Assembly: GCF_042650605.1 (NCBI RefSeq)
Contig: NZ_JBHSBN010000006.1
Span: 124,001 to 188,000, forward strand
From: Micromonospora_J zhanjiangensis
GTDB taxonomy: Bacteria > Actinomycetota > Actinomycetes > Mycobacteriales > Micromonosporaceae
DNA: 64,000 bases
Reading direction: 5' to 3'
This document shows positions 63,529 to 64,000 of this stretch, in pieces. Both the position numbers and the translations under genes were made by a program. Position 1 is the stretch's first letter, and each line of letters starts with the position of its first letter. The notes under the pieces are model-generated. The model did no database searches and was not told the origin of the DNA. It worked only from the letters and a program-made list of their open reading frames with translations.

Positions 63529-63987
63529 TCAGCTCGGGGCCGGCACCACCGTCGGCGAGTCGACCAGCCGGGACAGCACGATCATGCTCCGGGTCGAGGT
63601 GACGAACGGCTCGGCGCGCAACCGCTCCAGCGCCTGCTCCAGATGCGCGATGTCGGCGGCGCGCAGGTGGACCAGGGCGTCCGCCTCGCCGGAGACGGTG
63701 TACGCGGCGATCACCTCGGGGTGTCGCCGGGTCGCGACGGCGATCTGGGCGGGGGTGGTCCGCCCGGTGCAGAAGAGTTCCACGAACGACTCGGTGGTCC
63801 AGCCCACCGCGGCCGGCTCGACCACGGCGGTGAACCCGCGGATGACGCCCGCCGCCCGCAACCGGTCGACCCGTCGCTTGACCGCCGGGGCGGACAGCGC
63901 CACCCGGCTCCCGATGTCCGCGTACGACGCCCGCGCGTCGGCGACGAGCAACGCAATGATCCGCTGGTCCACGCCGTCTATCTGCAA
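63529..63987 (-). CDS. Lrp/AsnC-family transcriptional regulator
   Basis: This 152-residue regulator has the N-terminal helix-turn-helix IDGVDQRIIALLVADARASYADIGSRVALSAPAVKRRVDRL and a C-terminal RAM domain (FVELFCTGRTTPAQIAV...VSGEADALVHLRAADI). The start is a TTG at 63987 with GAGAGG seven bases upstream. Lrp/AsnC proteins bind amino acids and often control a divergent neighbour, which would lie past the window end. Confidence 0.92.
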   Translation of the reverse strand: MQIDGVDQRIIALLVADARASYADIGSRVALSAPAVKRRVDRLRAAGVIRGFTAVVEPAAVGWTTESFVELFCTGRTTPAQIAVATRRHPEVIAAYTVSGEADALVHLRAADIAHLEQALERLRAEPFVTSTRSMIVLSRLVDSPTVVPAPS

Positions 63988-64000
63988 CGTTTCGCCTCTC

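Overview
The window is high-G+C actinobacterial chromosome, most likely from Micromonosporaceae (Micromonospora, Salinispora or a relative). The evidence is GTG/TTG starts, GTGA and ATGA stop-start overlaps, an inositol-phosphate synthase, a MviN pseudokinase and mycothiol-linked folds. The gene order joins two blocks that flank oriC in mycobacteria: cwlM-trxA-trxB-antisigma-sigM-pseudokinase-murJ-pcnA (1-9638), and padR-ino1, DUF5318, ponA, GT-C transferase, rpsF-ssb-rpsR-rplI-dnaB (13133-31348). The replication origin is therefore probably a short distance to the left of position 1; that distance is inferred and not visible here.

Layout. 1-7939 is a minus-strand block for cell-wall control and redox stress: MurJ lipid II flippase, a separate MviN-type pseudokinase, ECF sigma factor SigM with its membrane anti-sigma factor, thioredoxin reductase and thioredoxin behind a textbook SigR-type promoter, and a truncated CwlM. 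8064-13080 holds the CCA-adding enzyme, a flotillin/NfeD pair, a DNA methyltransferase-repair protein and a small toxin-antitoxin pair whose Doc protein has lost its catalytic motif. 13133-23205 holds padR-ino1 with a clear operator, the class A penicillin-binding protein, polytopic GT-C type membrane proteins and an endonuclease IV-like enzyme. 23421-31348 is the ribosomal/single-strand-binding/helicase block; dnaB carries a full intein.

31388-43644 is mixed housekeeping: a DinB-like mycothiol enzyme, phosphoribosyltransferase, GGDEF-EAL c-di-GMP protein next to a 36-bp tandem repeat array, a moaC-moaB-moeA-moaE run, two more GT-C proteins, DoxX and GNAT. 43688-54824 holds an AAA+ ATPase, two LppU-like membrane paralogues, a prepilin peptidase, an EndoQ-UvrD fusion protein, a membrane metallophosphoesterase, moaA-moaD and a fructosamine kinase. 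55005-57985 holds a DUF4192 protein, fdhD and mobA. 58113-60001 is a small accessory patch: a three-gene minus-strand operon with a twice-frameshifted last gene, a divergent mini-GntR regulator and short repeats. The right end has a YbjN-type protein, a beta-propeller lipoprotein and an Lrp/AsnC regulator.

Three Moco clusters (moaC/moaB/moeA/moaE, moaA/moaD, fdhD/mobA) together cover nearly all of molybdenum cofactor synthesis. The most unusual items are the EndoQ-UvrD fusion, the codon-usage scars in dnaB that suggest intein homing, a DnaA-box cluster before dnaB, the split MviN pseudokinase and the broken accessory operon. No tRNA, rRNA, CRISPR array or intact insertion sequence was recognised.
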